A DNA stretch of 64,000 nt from Streptomyces sp. BK340 (GCF_007827595.1 NZ_VISR01000023.1:62001-126000), one strand, 5' to 3'. Numbered from the stretch's first letter, positions 41,858-49,950 are shown. The notes: a model not told the origin generated them from the sequence alone. Made by a program: numbers and translations.

Positions 41858-42496
41858 TCACTTGGTGTAGTTGTAGACGGTCGCACGGGACACGCCGAGC
41901 AGGTCCGCGATCGTCTGGGCGGCATCTCGCGAGTCGAAGTAGCCGTCCGAGTGCAGCTGCCGTACGAGTGCCCGCTTGCCGTCCCGGCCCAGCGACCTCG
42001 GGGTGCCACCACGTTCCGCGGCGAGTTCCTCCACCGCCTGGCGCAGCTCCCGGGCATTGCGGTCGCGCAGGGTCTCCAGCGGCTGTTCACGGTGCTCGGT
42101 GTCCGTGGCGACCAGGTTGGACAGGGCGAGCGTGACCGGTGACAGCACGGAGACGTCGAGGTTCAGGCACAGGGCCGCGATGTACTCGCCGGCGCTGTTC
42201 CTGATGCCGATCGACGTGCTCTTGGCCGGGCGGCCGTCGGGGAACCGGTTGGGGTAGTTCTGGATGACGCTCGGGTACTGCGGGTCGGCGATGCGGGCCA
42301 GTCCCAGCTCGGTTGCGGAATCGCCGACTTGCCGGCCTGAGAGGTTGTTCTCGATCGCCCGGATCGCGTGTTCCGGATCGCGCAGGTCGTGCAGGACCAC
42401 CTCGCACAGCCCCGGGAACATCCGGCCCAGGGCGACGGCGATCTTCTCCGTTTCGCGGATGAGGTGCTCGTCCGCCTCGACCGCTCCGGTACGCAC
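41858..42496 (-). CDS. YheO/DauR-like PAS-HTH transcriptional regulator
   Basis: GTG 42496 is selected because GGGAGGGG lies 6 bp upstream, giving 212 aa. Residues about 15-125 are a YheO-like PAS domain (LGRMFPGLCEVVLHDLRDPEHAIRAIENNLSGRQVG), and the C-terminal helix-turn-helix is SRDAAQTIADLLGVSRATVYNYTK. In Pseudomonas DauR, of this family, controls a D-arginine catabolic operon that includes an ornithine-cyclodeaminase-family gene. Here it heads an operon whose next gene, 10 bp on, is also of that family. Autoregulation and an amino acid-like ligand are inferred. Confidence 0.88.
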   Translation of the reverse strand: MRTGAVEADEHLIRETEKIAVALGRMFPGLCEVVLHDLRDPEHAIRAIENNLSGRQVGDSATELGLARIADPQYPSVIQNYPNRFPDGRPAKSTSIGIRNSAGEYIAALCLNLDVSVLSPVTLALSNLVATDTEHREQPLETLRDRNARELRQAVEELAAERGGTPRSLGRDGKRALVRQLHSDGYFDSRDAAQTIADLLGVSRATVYNYTK

Positions 42497-42721
42497 GACG
42501 TGCCCCTCCCACACAGTTCTTCGACTATTTTTCCAACTCTGGACAGTAAGCCTAAGTGGTTGTGCTGCCGCAGTCCAGCAGCCGCCGTCGAGGCCGCCGC
42601 TCCTGCTCGGCGCGGCTCCGGGGGAGGGTGGAGGCGCGCACGAGACCACGGATGCCCGTACCGTCGTACACACGCAGTCCAGGGCGCCCCGCCCCACAGC
42701 GGAAGCAGGAGGAACCAGCGC

Positions 42722-43300
42722 GTGACCAGCCGTGTCACTCTCATCTCACCCGCGACCACGCACTCCCTGCGGCGGGCCCGTTTCGACGACGGCGACTCGA
42801 TCGAGGAGAGCGCGGCGGCGCGTGCCGGGTCGGCGGCCGGGTCCCTGCCCGCAGCAGGCCGCGTTCTGGCCTCCCCCAGCGTGCGCTGCCGGCAGACGGC
42901 CGTCGCGCTCGGCCTCGACGCCTCGGTGGAACCGGAGCTCTCGGGCCTCGATGTGGGCCGGTGGCGGGGGCGGACGCTGGACGAGGTCGGTGCTGCCGAG
43001 CCGGAGATGGTGGCCCGCTGGCTGGCCGATCCCGGGTTCGCACCGCATGGCGGCGAGTCGGTTCGGGAGCTGTGTGCACGGGTCGCTCTCTGGCTGGACA
43101 CGAGTGGACGGGCTGACGTGCGGACCATCGCCGTGGTGGAGCCCGAGGTCGTACGGGCTGTGGTGGTGCACGCGTTGGGCGCGCCCGAGGCGGCGTTCTG
43201 GCGCCTCGATGTTCCGCCGCTCATGGCGACCGAGGTCACCGGTCGTTCCGGACGCTGGAACGTGCGCCTCGGACACGGCCTCGCCCGGCCGGGCGACTGA
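42722..43300 (+). CDS. histidine-phosphatase-fold protein lacking the RHG motif
   Basis: GTG 42722 lies 8 bp after AGGAGGA and gives 192 aa. Overall layout is that of phosphoglycerate-mutase/CobC-like phosphatases: GRVLASPSVRCRQTAVALG, LDVGRWRGRTLDEVG, GESVRELCARVALWLD and a late VVVHALGAPEAAFWRLDV. But where the catalytic LxRHGxT should stand, it reads LISPATTHSLRRARF, so the phosphohistidine is absent. The proximity to cbtAB suggests a role in cobalamin metabolism or cobalt uptake. It converges with the next gene at 6 bp spacing and is divergent from the YheO-like gene, 225 bp away. Confidence 0.75.
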   Translation: MTSRVTLISPATTHSLRRARFDDGDSIEESAAARAGSAAGSLPAAGRVLASPSVRCRQTAVALGLDASVEPELSGLDVGRWRGRTLDEVGAAEPEMVARWLADPGFAPHGGESVRELCARVALWLDTSGRADVRTIAVVEPEVVRAVVVHALGAPEAAFWRLDVPPLMATEVTGRSGRWNVRLGHGLARPGD

Positions 43301-43306
43301 CGGCGG

Positions 43307-43660
43307 TCAGGGAGTCGCGTCCCGATGGCGACGCAGCAGTGCCGCGATCGCGCACCGCAGGCAGTCGGTGTCCATGCCGCCGGTCGTACCGTGGCCGCCG
43401 TGGCAGTCGGCCGTCGCCCGTCGGCCCGCTCCCTCGTCCGGTGTGCGGCAGAAGGCCGTTGGGACACCGACCAGGGCCTCCAGCTCGTCGAGAAGTCGCT
43501 CGGTCCGCTTGACCTGCTGGGCGAGCACCCGTACCCGTGCGCTCTGGCCGCCGATCTGGCGTCGGCTCGCCACGAGTTGGGCGTACTCCTCCACGGTCAG
43601 GGCGACCGCCTCGCGTCCGCCGAGAGTGATGTGGCGCGGTTCGGGACGTTGTCTGGCCAC
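43307..43660 (-). CDS. small coiled-coil hypothetical protein with Cys-rich tail
   Basis: GTG 43660 with GGGGGAG upstream gives 117 aa; the longer frame to 43897 is a spurious extension. The middle (TVEEYAQLVASRRQIGGQSARVRVLAQQVKRTERLLDELEALV) is predicted coiled coil, and the tail has AFCRTPDE, TADCHGGHG and DTDCLRCAIAALL, a possible metal site. The family is not recognised. It is convergent with the phosphatase-fold gene and separated from cbtA by a terminator hairpin. Confidence 0.6.
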   Translation of the reverse strand: MARQRPEPRHITLGGREAVALTVEEYAQLVASRRQIGGQSARVRVLAQQVKRTERLLDELEALVGVPTAFCRTPDEGAGRRATADCHGGHGTTGGMDTDCLRCAIAALLRRHRDATP

Positions 43661-43702
43661 TCGGCTCCCCCGCTCGTCGCCTGCACCGGTGTCCCGGAAA
43701 CG

Positions 43703-43739
43703 CGAGAGGACCCCCGGACGGTTCCGAAGGGCCCTCTCG
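43703..43739 (-). terminator. hairpin terminator after cbtA
   Basis: CGAGAGG (43703-43709) pairs with CCTCTCG (43733-43739), with a further CCC/GGG inside after one mismatch. It lies 14 bp beyond the cbtA stop on the minus strand and before the small coiled-coil gene. Confidence 0.6.
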
Positions 43740-43752
43740 TGTCCTGAACAGA

Positions 43753-44505
43753 TCAGTGTGTGGCGGGAACTCTCCGCCCGGACGCAGCGGTCGCGGGCTT
43801 GGGGTTCAGCTGCCGCTCGGCCAACTCGCCGAAGAGCAGGCCGAATCCACCCCACAGGACTGCCTGGATGGCCAGTGCGGAGAGGCGGAACCGCCACAGC
43901 AGGGTGGCCGGGAAGTCCTTCGGCACCTCGTTGATGACGGGCAGGAACTCGTAGGCCAGGCCGATCACGACGGCGAAGGCGGCCACCGCGACGACGGTCG
44001 CGTACCAGGTGCCCAGGGAAGGCGCGAGGCGTTTGCCCAGGATGGTGGCGGCGACCGCCAGAAGCACGCTGAGCAGCATCATCAGGAAGTACAGGGTCGT
44101 CCGCTTGCCGATGGTGTCGGGCTCGCCGACCGACGGCGGGTTGGCCGGGTACTTCAGGAACGGTACGACGTAGACGGCGAGGAGTGCGCAGCCCGACAGC
44201 AGCAGCGCGGTCGCCCGCGGGCTGAAGCGGCCGACACGGCCGAGCGCGACGCAGAAGGCGAGCGCGGCGATGCCGCCGAAGGCGACCCCGTAGACGAGGA
44301 CACCGGTGGCGAGGCCCAGGGTGGACTGCAGTGAGCGGGAGACGACCTCCATCTCGTGCTCGTGGGAGTGGGCGTCCTCGAAGCTGATCGCGCTGTCGAC
44401 GTTCGGCTCACCGAGAAGGTAGGCGACGACGAGGGCGAGCACGCCGGCGGCCAGGCCGGCGAGCATGCCCCGCACGAGAAGGTTTCTCACGGTTGCGGAG
44501 TTCAT
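43753..44505 (-). CDS. cbtA: CbtA cobalt transporter subunit
   Basis: The 250-aa product has five or more helices (VRGMLAGLAAGVLALVVAYLLG first) and a His/Asp/Glu-rich loop ISFEDAHSHEHEMEVVSR after the first, fitting a metal-binding site in CbtA proteins. Motifs typical of the family include PFLKYPANPPSVGEPDTIGKRT. CbtAB is a predicted energy-coupled or channel-like cobalt importer associated with B12 synthesis. It lies 21 bp downstream of cbtB, and both are under the cobalamin riboswitch. Confidence 0.92.
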   Translation of the reverse strand: MNSATVRNLLVRGMLAGLAAGVLALVVAYLLGEPNVDSAISFEDAHSHEHEMEVVSRSLQSTLGLATGVLVYGVAFGGIAALAFCVALGRVGRFSPRATALLLSGCALLAVYVVPFLKYPANPPSVGEPDTIGKRTTLYFLMMLLSVLLAVAATILGKRLAPSLGTWYATVVAVAAFAVVIGLAYEFLPVINEVPKDFPATLLWRFRLSALAIQAVLWGGFGLLFGELAERQLNPKPATAASGRRVPATH

Positions 44506-44526
44506 GGTCGAGCGGCGTCCCTCGCG

Positions 44527-44748
44527 TCAGTGGCAGGGGAAGCCGAGCAGGTGGCGGGCGTCGTGCACCCACTCGTGGACGTCCGTGCCGTTGAACACGG
44601 AGGTGGCGCCCTGCTCGGCGCCGACGAAGTACAGCAGGACGAGCATGAGGATGCCGAAGAAGACCGCCCACGGAGCGATCGCCTTGAGCGGCAGCGTGGC
44701 GGGAACGGCGGGGGTGGTGGCTGTCGGCTGGGCGACGGTCTGCGCCAT
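44527..44748 (-). CDS. cbtB: CbtB cobalt transporter subunit
   Basis: ATG 44748 with AGGAGG upstream gives 73 aa: a short variable start, one transmembrane helix (APWAVFFGILMLVLLYFVG) and a C-terminal metal-binding tail HEWVHDARHLLGFPCH, the hallmark of CbtB. It works with CbtA in the membrane and precedes cbtA by 21 bp. The cobalamin riboswitch is in its 5' leader, so both genes should be off when B12 is plentiful. Confidence 0.93.
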   Translation of the reverse strand: MAQTVAQPTATTPAVPATLPLKAIAPWAVFFGILMLVLLYFVGAEQGATSVFNGTDVHEWVHDARHLLGFPCH

Positions 44749-44789
44749 GGCAGGACCTCCTCTGGGAGTTCGCGTCCCATCTCGGTGGT

Positions 44790-44920
44790 GCACATGACGA
44801 CGGCCACGGGTCTGACTCACGGGACACCCAGGGGTGTTCCGCATACAGTGGCGCGACCGTGCCGGATTTCCACCGGCTTCCGTCTCGCCGTCGTCGATAT
44901 CGGACAGACCGTACCGCGTG
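44790..44920 (-). promoter_or_regulatory. cobalamin (B12) riboswitch upstream of cbtBA
   Basis: On the minus strand the B12-box landmarks appear in the proper order: GGAAGCCGGTGGAAATCCGG (near 44882-44862), GCGCCACTGT (including GCCACTGT at 44852-44845) and AGTCAGACC (44817-44809). The aptamer ends some 45-60 bp before the cbtB start, leaving room for a hairpin that hides the AGGAGG or ends transcription. The outer limits given are approximate. Cobalamin aptamers upstream of cobalt transporters are well established. Confidence 0.93.
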
Positions 44921-45039
44921 GCGCGTGCATGGCCAAGACCGCGTGGTCCGTCGTGATCTTCCTCTCGCCTCGGCCACCGCGATGACGGCGGGTCAGGCCC
45001 GCCGGGCTGTGCGGCCCGGCGGACCTGCCCCTCGTACGA

Positions 45040-47226
45040 CTAGCCGCGGCGGCCCGACGGATCGGGTGCGACCGTGTCCCGGTCCTGGCCGGGAACCGAA
45101 CCGGCGTCCGGAGAGCCGGCACCGGCCGGCACCTCCCGCGCCTGGTCCCCGTGGCCCGGCCACCACGCCGCGTGGCCGATCAGCGCGGTGAGGCTCGGCG
45201 TGAAGAACATCGCCATCACGAAAGCGGCGACCGCGATACCGAACGAGACCGCGAAACCCATCTCCGTCAGCAGCGCGTTGCCCGCCAGCATCATCGTGGC
45301 GAAGGTCGCCGCCAGGATGAAGCCGGCCGCCGCCACGGTGGGCCCGGCGTGCCGGAGGGCCATGCCCGCCGCCTCGCGGGGCTCGCGGCCTTCGCGGGCC
45401 TCCTCACGGAGCCGGGCGATCATCAGGATGTTGTAGTCGGTGCCGATGGCGACCACGAACAGGTACATGATCACCGGGAGCATGAACATCAGACCCGAGT
45501 GCCCCTGCCCCTCCTGGAAGATCCAGACCGTGGCGCCGAGGGTGGCGCCGAAGCCGAGACCCACCGAGGCCATCAGGTACCAGGGGGCGACCACACTGCG
45601 CAGCAGCAGCCCCAGGATGATCATGATGAGGAGGGCGGCCACGGGGAAGACCGTCCGGTAGTCGTGGTTGACCGCCGTGGCGATGTCCTTGTAGATCGAG
45701 GACATGCCGCCGACGACGGCTTCGGTGCCCTCGGGGGCGTCGGAGTGTGCGACGTCGCGCACCTCGCCCACGGCATCGATCGCCTTGTCCGTCGACGCCT
45801 CGTACTTGAGGGTGACGGTGATGTCGGCGGTGGTGCCGGCCTTGTTCAGCTGGGTCAGGCGGGCGTTCGCGACGCCGTCCACGGCCCCGAGCTTCTGTGC
45901 GTAGGCGTCCAGGCCGGACTTGTCCAGCTGCTTGCCGTCGGTGCTGGACACGAAGACGTCGGTGGGGGCGGCGGCGCCCGCCGAGTACGCCTTCTGCATC
46001 TCGTCCTGGACGACCATGGACTCCTTGGTCTTGGGCATCGAGCCCGCCGCCAGGTCGAACGTGGCGTTGAAGCCGAGGGTGCCGAGCGACAGCGCGACCA
46101 GGACGAGGCCGGACAGCGCGGCGGTCAGCCCCGGGCGGCGCTGCACGCCCCGGCCGAGGGCGGCGAACCGGGCGTTCTCCGGCTCCCGTTGCCAGGACTT
46201 CGAGGGCCAGAAGACCTTCGGTCCGATGAGCGAGACCACGGCCGGGATCAGGGTCAGGCCCGCGACCAGCGTGGCGGCGACCGCGATGGCGAGTGCCGGG
46301 CCCATCTGCTTGAGGAAGCCCAGCGTGGACAGGACCAGCGCGAGGAACGCGATGATCACCGCTCCGGCGGCCGAGGCGATGGCCTCCCCGACCCGGTCGA
46401 CCGCGTTGATCATGGCCTGCTTCGGCTCGTCGCCGGCGCGCAGGCGCTCGCGGTAGCGGAACATCAGGAAGAGGAAGTAGTCCGTGCCCACACCGAAGAG
46501 CACGACGATCAGGATCGACGAGATCGAGCTGTTGGCCTGGAGGTCGAACAGCTTGGTGGCGTAGGCGATCAGTCCGTTGGCGACGGCCGACACCAGGCCG
46601 ATCAGGACCAGGGGGAGGATCGCCAGGATCGGCGCTCTGAAGATGATCAGCAAGGTGATCAGGATGATCGCGAAGGTGCCGATACCGATCAGCGCCTGAC
46701 CTCGCTTGGAGGAGTCCTGCTGGTCGAGGGCCTGCGCTGCGGAGCCGCCGAGCTTGACGTCGAGGTGCGTGCCCTTGGCCAGTTCCTTGACGTCGTCGCG
46801 CAACACCCTGGCCGCGTCGATCTGTTTGGGCTGGCCGGCGTTCTTGCTGTCCATCTGCACCAGGGTCAGGTCATACCTGCCGTCCTTGGACGGCTGGCCG
46901 GGGACGACCTTCTGCACCTGGTCGATGTGCTTGCTGCCCAGCTGTGAAGTGATCCGGGCGATGTCCTGTTTGTCGGCGGCGGTGAGTTTGCCGCCGTCGG
47001 TGCGCTGGTACAGCGCGATCGCGGACGGGGTGAAGGCGCTGGGGAACGCCTTCTCCTGTAACACCGCCGCTTTGATCGACTCGTAACTCTTCGGCAGGAA
47101 ACTGCTCTCGTCACTGTTCGAGGGCAGGCTCGGTGCGGTGGCGACGATCGCCACCGCCGCGATGAGCCATGCCACGATCGTCCAGACGGGATGACGGACG
47201 ACGGCATTCCCAATGCGTCGGAACAT
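45040..47226 (-). CDS. MMPL-family RND transporter
   Basis: ATG 47226 (MFRRIGNAVVRHPVWTIVAWLI) with AGGAGG upstream gives 728 aa; the open frame extends further but non-coding. It has the MMPL/RND layout: helix 1 near the start, a periplasmic-type loop (about 40-180), a helix cluster with GVGTDYFLFLMFRYRERLRAGDEPKQA (family motif), a second loop and a second helix cluster with AIGTDYNILMIARLREEAREG. Such transporters export lipids or antibiotics in actinobacteria. It ends in an acidic, Pro/Gly-rich tail. No regulator gene adjoins; a 15-bp dyad upstream could serve one encoded elsewhere. Confidence 0.92.
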   Translation of the reverse strand: MFRRIGNAVVRHPVWTIVAWLIAAVAIVATAPSLPSNSDESSFLPKSYESIKAAVLQEKAFPSAFTPSAIALYQRTDGGKLTAADKQDIARITSQLGSKHIDQVQKVVPGQPSKDGRYDLTLVQMDSKNAGQPKQIDAARVLRDDVKELAKGTHLDVKLGGSAAQALDQQDSSKRGQALIGIGTFAIILITLLIIFRAPILAILPLVLIGLVSAVANGLIAYATKLFDLQANSSISSILIVVLFGVGTDYFLFLMFRYRERLRAGDEPKQAMINAVDRVGEAIASAAGAVIIAFLALVLSTLGFLKQMGPALAIAVAATLVAGLTLIPAVVSLIGPKVFWPSKSWQREPENARFAALGRGVQRRPGLTAALSGLVLVALSLGTLGFNATFDLAAGSMPKTKESMVVQDEMQKAYSAGAAAPTDVFVSSTDGKQLDKSGLDAYAQKLGAVDGVANARLTQLNKAGTTADITVTLKYEASTDKAIDAVGEVRDVAHSDAPEGTEAVVGGMSSIYKDIATAVNHDYRTVFPVAALLIMIILGLLLRSVVAPWYLMASVGLGFGATLGATVWIFQEGQGHSGLMFMLPVIMYLFVVAIGTDYNILMIARLREEAREGREPREAAGMALRHAGPTVAAAGFILAATFATMMLAGNALLTEMGFAVSFGIAVAAFVMAMFFTPSLTALIGHAAWWPGHGDQAREVPAGAGSPDAGSVPGQDRDTVAPDPSGRRG

Positions 47227-47791
47227 GCGGAAGGTCCTCCTGGACAGGAAGATCACCGCAGCCCGGGGAGCGGACCCTGGCATCGGCGACCCTGACCGGC
47301 TGTCACTTTCGAACCGGTCGAATGGTTGTCTTGAGATGCGATCGTAGTGACCGCACGCCGAGATCATTCCATCGTGTGACCCCCTGCCGCGAAAAACCCT
47401 TCGCTTTTCGGTCAAGGCTGTTCGTTCGAGGTTTGGAGCGTGAACTCCCGCCCGCCTGACGGCGGTTGGAGCGCCGTGTCGCCCGCACACGCTCCTCGCG
47501 CATGCACGGCACGGATGAGGGGTGGGTCCGGGATCCGGATCCTGCGCAGGACGGCGGCCTGCGCAGGCGCGCCCCACGATCGTGTCCACCGCACGCCGCT
47601 GTCCGGATCCGCTTCCGGCGTACGGACTCCCGCAGCACTCGCACGCCGTGCGCCGTCGGAACCCGTGAGGCATGCGCGCCCCCTGACACCGCCCCGAGTC
47701 CGTCGTCGAAGCGGCGGTGCAACCGGGCCGGCGCCGAGACCCCCGCCGGCTGCGGCCTCACCGCACACGGTGGCACCCCGGAGCGTGTCGC
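47227..47791. other. 565-bp intergenic region with palindromic decamers
   Basis: I see no convincing gene. It contains the dyad at 47308-47322, an AT-richer patch near 47340-47410, and two copies of the palindromic decamer CCTGCGCAGG at 47541-47550 and 47558-47567. GGATCCGGATCC precedes the first copy. Overlapping arginine-rich open frames on both strands look like high-GC noise. Confidence 0.6.
47308..47322. promoter_or_regulatory. candidate operator upstream of the MMPL gene
   Basis: TTCGA-ACCGG-TCGAA is a 5-bp inverted repeat with a 5-bp centre, some 82 bp upstream of the MMPL start. TetR-type repressors commonly control such exporters and bind similar dyads, but no regulator gene is next to it. 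Confidence 0.35.
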
Positions 47792-48379
47792 TCAGCGGCC
47801 GCGCAGAGCGGTGAGCGTGGCGTCGAGGTCGGCCGCGCGGGGGCGGTTGTGCGGCAGCCTGCCGAGCAGGGCGGCCATGCCGCAGGTGTCGGTGAGAGCG
47901 GAGAGGACGAGACCGCCCGCGACGCCCGCCGACAGGATCTGGAAGGCCGGGTGCACGAGCAGCCCGAGTGCAGTGCCGACGAGGACCAGCGCGCCCGCCG
48001 TGAACCGGACCTGCCGCTCCATGCTCCAGCCGGCCCGGGTGTCGCAGGCGGCGGGCTGCTGCAGTTCATGGCCCGCGGCGGCCCAGCCGCTGGTGCCGCC
48101 CGCCAGGGTGGCGGTGGGTATGCCCTGCTCCGCGAGCAGCTTGCAGGCGTTCTCGGAGCGGGCTCCGGAGGCGCACACGACCAGGACGTCGCCGCGGTCC
48201 GCGGCGTGCCGGATCTCGGGCAGGGCACGCCGGATCTGGTCCAGGGGGATGTTGAGGGCACCGGGCAGGTGGCCCGAGCCGTACTCACCGGGGGTGCGTA
48301 CATCGATGACGGTCAACTCGTGCAGCCGGGTGCGGGCCTGGTCGGCGCGGAGGGTTACGGGGGCGATGGGGGCGGTCAT
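47792..48379 (-). CDS. rhodanese-DUF2892 membrane protein
   Basis: ATG 48379 (MTAPIAPVTLRADQARTRL) gives 195 aa. Residues about 10-110 are a rhodanese domain with the active-site cysteine in VVCASGARSENA; residues about 125-190 are a DUF2892 region with two helices (AGALVLVGTALGLLVHPAFQILSAGVAGGLVLSALT). The domain pair is a membrane-anchored sulfurtransferase. It is divergent from the CstR-type repressor, with an operator between them, so it belongs to the persulfide regulon. Confidence 0.9.
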   Translation of the reverse strand: MTAPIAPVTLRADQARTRLHELTVIDVRTPGEYGSGHLPGALNIPLDQIRRALPEIRHAADRGDVLVVCASGARSENACKLLAEQGIPTATLAGGTSGWAAAGHELQQPAACDTRAGWSMERQVRFTAGALVLVGTALGLLVHPAFQILSAGVAGGLVLSALTDTCGMAALLGRLPHNRPRAADLDATLTALRGR

Positions 48380-48439
48380 GGCAGATGTGATCCTTTGCGA
48401 TCCTTGATGTTCGACGCCGTCCCGTACCGGGACGTACAG

Positions 48440-48453
48440 TACCCCTAGGGGTA
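48440..48453. promoter_or_regulatory. CsoR/CstR-type operator
   Basis: TACCCCTAGGGGTA is a perfect 14-bp palindrome centred between the divergent rhodanese and repressor genes, 17 bp before the repressor start. CsoR-family repressors bind G/C-tract palindromes of this kind. It matches the two operators upstream of the dioxygenase gene except in the central four bases (CTAG instead of CCGG). Confidence 0.8.
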
Positions 48454-48470
48454 TTTTTGGAGGAGTGATC

Positions 48471-48758
48471 GTGGAACTGGAACTCGCGGGTGCGGAGCTG
48501 AAGTCCGTCCTGAACCGGCTGCGCCGCGCACAGGGCCAGATCTCCGGCGTGATCCGGATGATCGAGGAGGGGCGCGACTGCGAGGACGTGATCACGCAGC
48601 TCGCCGCCGCGTCGCGGGCGCTCGACCGCGCCGGTTTCGCGATCATCGCCACCGGCCTGCAGCAGTGCATCACCGACATGGACTCCGGCCGCAAGAACGG
48701 CGAGGACCCGGAGCAGATGCGGGCCCGCCTGGAGAAGCTCTTCCTGTCGCTGGCGTGA
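48471..48758 (+). CDS. cstR: CstR-like persulfide-sensing repressor (CsoR family)
   Basis: GTG 48471 is preferred to the GTG at 48465 because GGAGGAG lies 5 bp upstream of it. The 95-aa all-helical protein is of the CsoR/DUF156 family (LNRLRRAQGQISGVIRMIEEGRDCEDVITQL). Two cysteines (C37 and C66) are present, but the position of the copper-ligand histidine, four before the second cysteine, is glycine. This points to CstR, which senses persulfides by linking the two cysteines, rather than copper-sensing CsoR. Its sulfur-metabolism neighbours agree. It likely represses itself and the two minus-strand units through the palindromes. Confidence 0.87.
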   Translation: MELELAGAELKSVLNRLRRAQGQISGVIRMIEEGRDCEDVITQLAAASRALDRAGFAIIATGLQQCITDMDSGRKNGEDPEQMRARLEKLFLSLA

Positions 48759-48791
48759 GGGGGCCGGCGCGGGGCTGTGAGCGCGGGCGCA

Positions 48792-49538
48792 TCACACCAC
48801 CGCGTCGATCATCATGAACGCGGCCACGGCCAGCAGCACCAGGGCGAAGGTCCGCTGCAGCGCGCGCCCGGACACCTTCGCCCCGAGCCGCTTCCCGTCC
48901 CACGCGCCGAGGACCGCGGCCCCGGCGAAGGGCCCGATGACGGCCCAGTCCAGACCGTCGGCCGTACCGGCGCGCATCGCCAGCGCGGCCAGGGAGTTGA
49001 CGGTGATCACCAGCAGGCTGGTGCCGACCGCGTCACGCATCCGCATACCGAGCACGCTCACCAGCGCGGGCACGGCGAGGAAGCCGCCGCCGACGCCGAG
49101 GACGCCGGTGACCGCGCCGAGCCCGGCACCCGCGGCCGCCGCCCGGTCCGGTCGCACCGGCACCGCCGACTCCGACGCGGCACGGGGTCGTAGCATCCGC
49201 ACCGCGGCCGTTCCCGCCACCACCGCGAAGGCGGCCGTCAGGGCGCCGGCGGGCAGCCGTCCGGTGAGCGCGCCGCCCAGCATCGCGGGGACGACCCCGG
49301 CCGCCGCGAACAACAGCCCGGTCCGCCATCGCACATGACCGTCCCGGGCGTGCGCGGACAGCGCCGTGGCCGAGGTGACCGTGACGATGACGAGGCTGGC
49401 GGTGGTGGCCGCGACGGGGGTGAAGCCGAGCAGGTAGATCAGGGCGGGTACGGCCAGAACGCTGCCACCGCCCCCGAGCGCGCCGAGCGCCACGCCGATG
49501 ACGGCACCGGCGGCCAGGGCGAGTACGACAGCGCTCAC
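48792..49538 (-). CDS. TauE/SafE-family sulfur-compound permease
   Basis: GTG 49538 overlaps the stop of the rhodanese gene (GTGA, 49535-49538) and gives 248 aa with about eight helices. It has the duplicated signature GALGGGGSVLAVPALIYLLG and GVLGVGGGFLAVPALVSVLG typical of TauE/SafE. These proteins move sulfite, sulfonates or related compounds; in cst-like operons the likely cargo is sulfite or thiosulfate leaving the cell. It is the last gene of the dioxygenase-rhodanese-permease unit. Confidence 0.9.
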   Translation of the reverse strand: MSAVVLALAAGAVIGVALGALGGGGSVLAVPALIYLLGFTPVAATTASLVIVTVTSATALSAHARDGHVRWRTGLLFAAAGVVPAMLGGALTGRLPAGALTAAFAVVAGTAAVRMLRPRAASESAVPVRPDRAAAAGAGLGAVTGVLGVGGGFLAVPALVSVLGMRMRDAVGTSLLVITVNSLAALAMRAGTADGLDWAVIGPFAGAAVLGAWDGKRLGAKVSGRALQRTFALVLLAVAAFMMIDAVV

Positions 49539-49924
49539 GCGACGGTCCCGTTCCCGCCCCGCGCGTCCAGCACGGGCAGTCCCGCCGCTTCCCAGTCCCG
49601 CATGCCGCCGATCACGTCCACGGCCTCGGCGCCGCGCGCGGCGAGCAGGGCGGCTGCCTGGCGGGAGCGGTTCCCCGAGCGGCAGATCACGACGAACGGA
49701 CCCGCCTGCGCGCCCGTGGGCAGCCCTGCCCCGGCGGCCAGTGCGGACAGCGGCAGGTGCACGGCTCGGGGCGCGTGCCCCGCCTGCCATTCGTTCGGTT
49801 CGCGGACGTCCAGCAGTACGGCGGGGGCGCCGCCCTCGGCGGCGCTGCTGTGGCCGGTGCGGGCGGCAGCCTCCTGGACGGTCACCCGGCCCGGATCGCG
49901 CCGGTCTCGTCGGAAGATGCTCAT
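49535..49924 (-). CDS. rhodanese-domain sulfurtransferase, 129 aa
   Basis: ATG 49924 with AGGAG upstream. A single rhodanese domain: LLDVREPNEWQAGHAPRAVHLPLSAL, active-site loop VVICRSGNRSRQAA with the catalytic cysteine, and DVIGGMRDWEAAGLPV. It is cytoplasmic and transfers sulfane sulfur. It lies 26 bp after the dioxygenase gene and overlaps the permease gene by 4 bp. Confidence 0.92.
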   Translation of the reverse strand: MSIFRRDRRDPGRVTVQEAAARTGHSSAAEGGAPAVLLDVREPNEWQAGHAPRAVHLPLSALAAGAGLPTGAQAGPFVVICRSGNRSRQAAALLAARGAEAVDVIGGMRDWEAAGLPVLDARGGNGTVA

Positions 49925-49950
49925 CTTGGCTTGTCGCTCCTGTCTTGCGG

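Noticed and set aside
44790..44920. Small ORFs reading through the riboswitch region
   Set aside because: Both strands have open frames, but the B12 aptamer motifs in correct order explain this sequence better.
45151..46947. 598-aa plus-strand frame opposite the MMPL gene
   Set aside because: Asp/Glu/Arg/Gln-rich low-information sequence, a clear shadow of the transporter.
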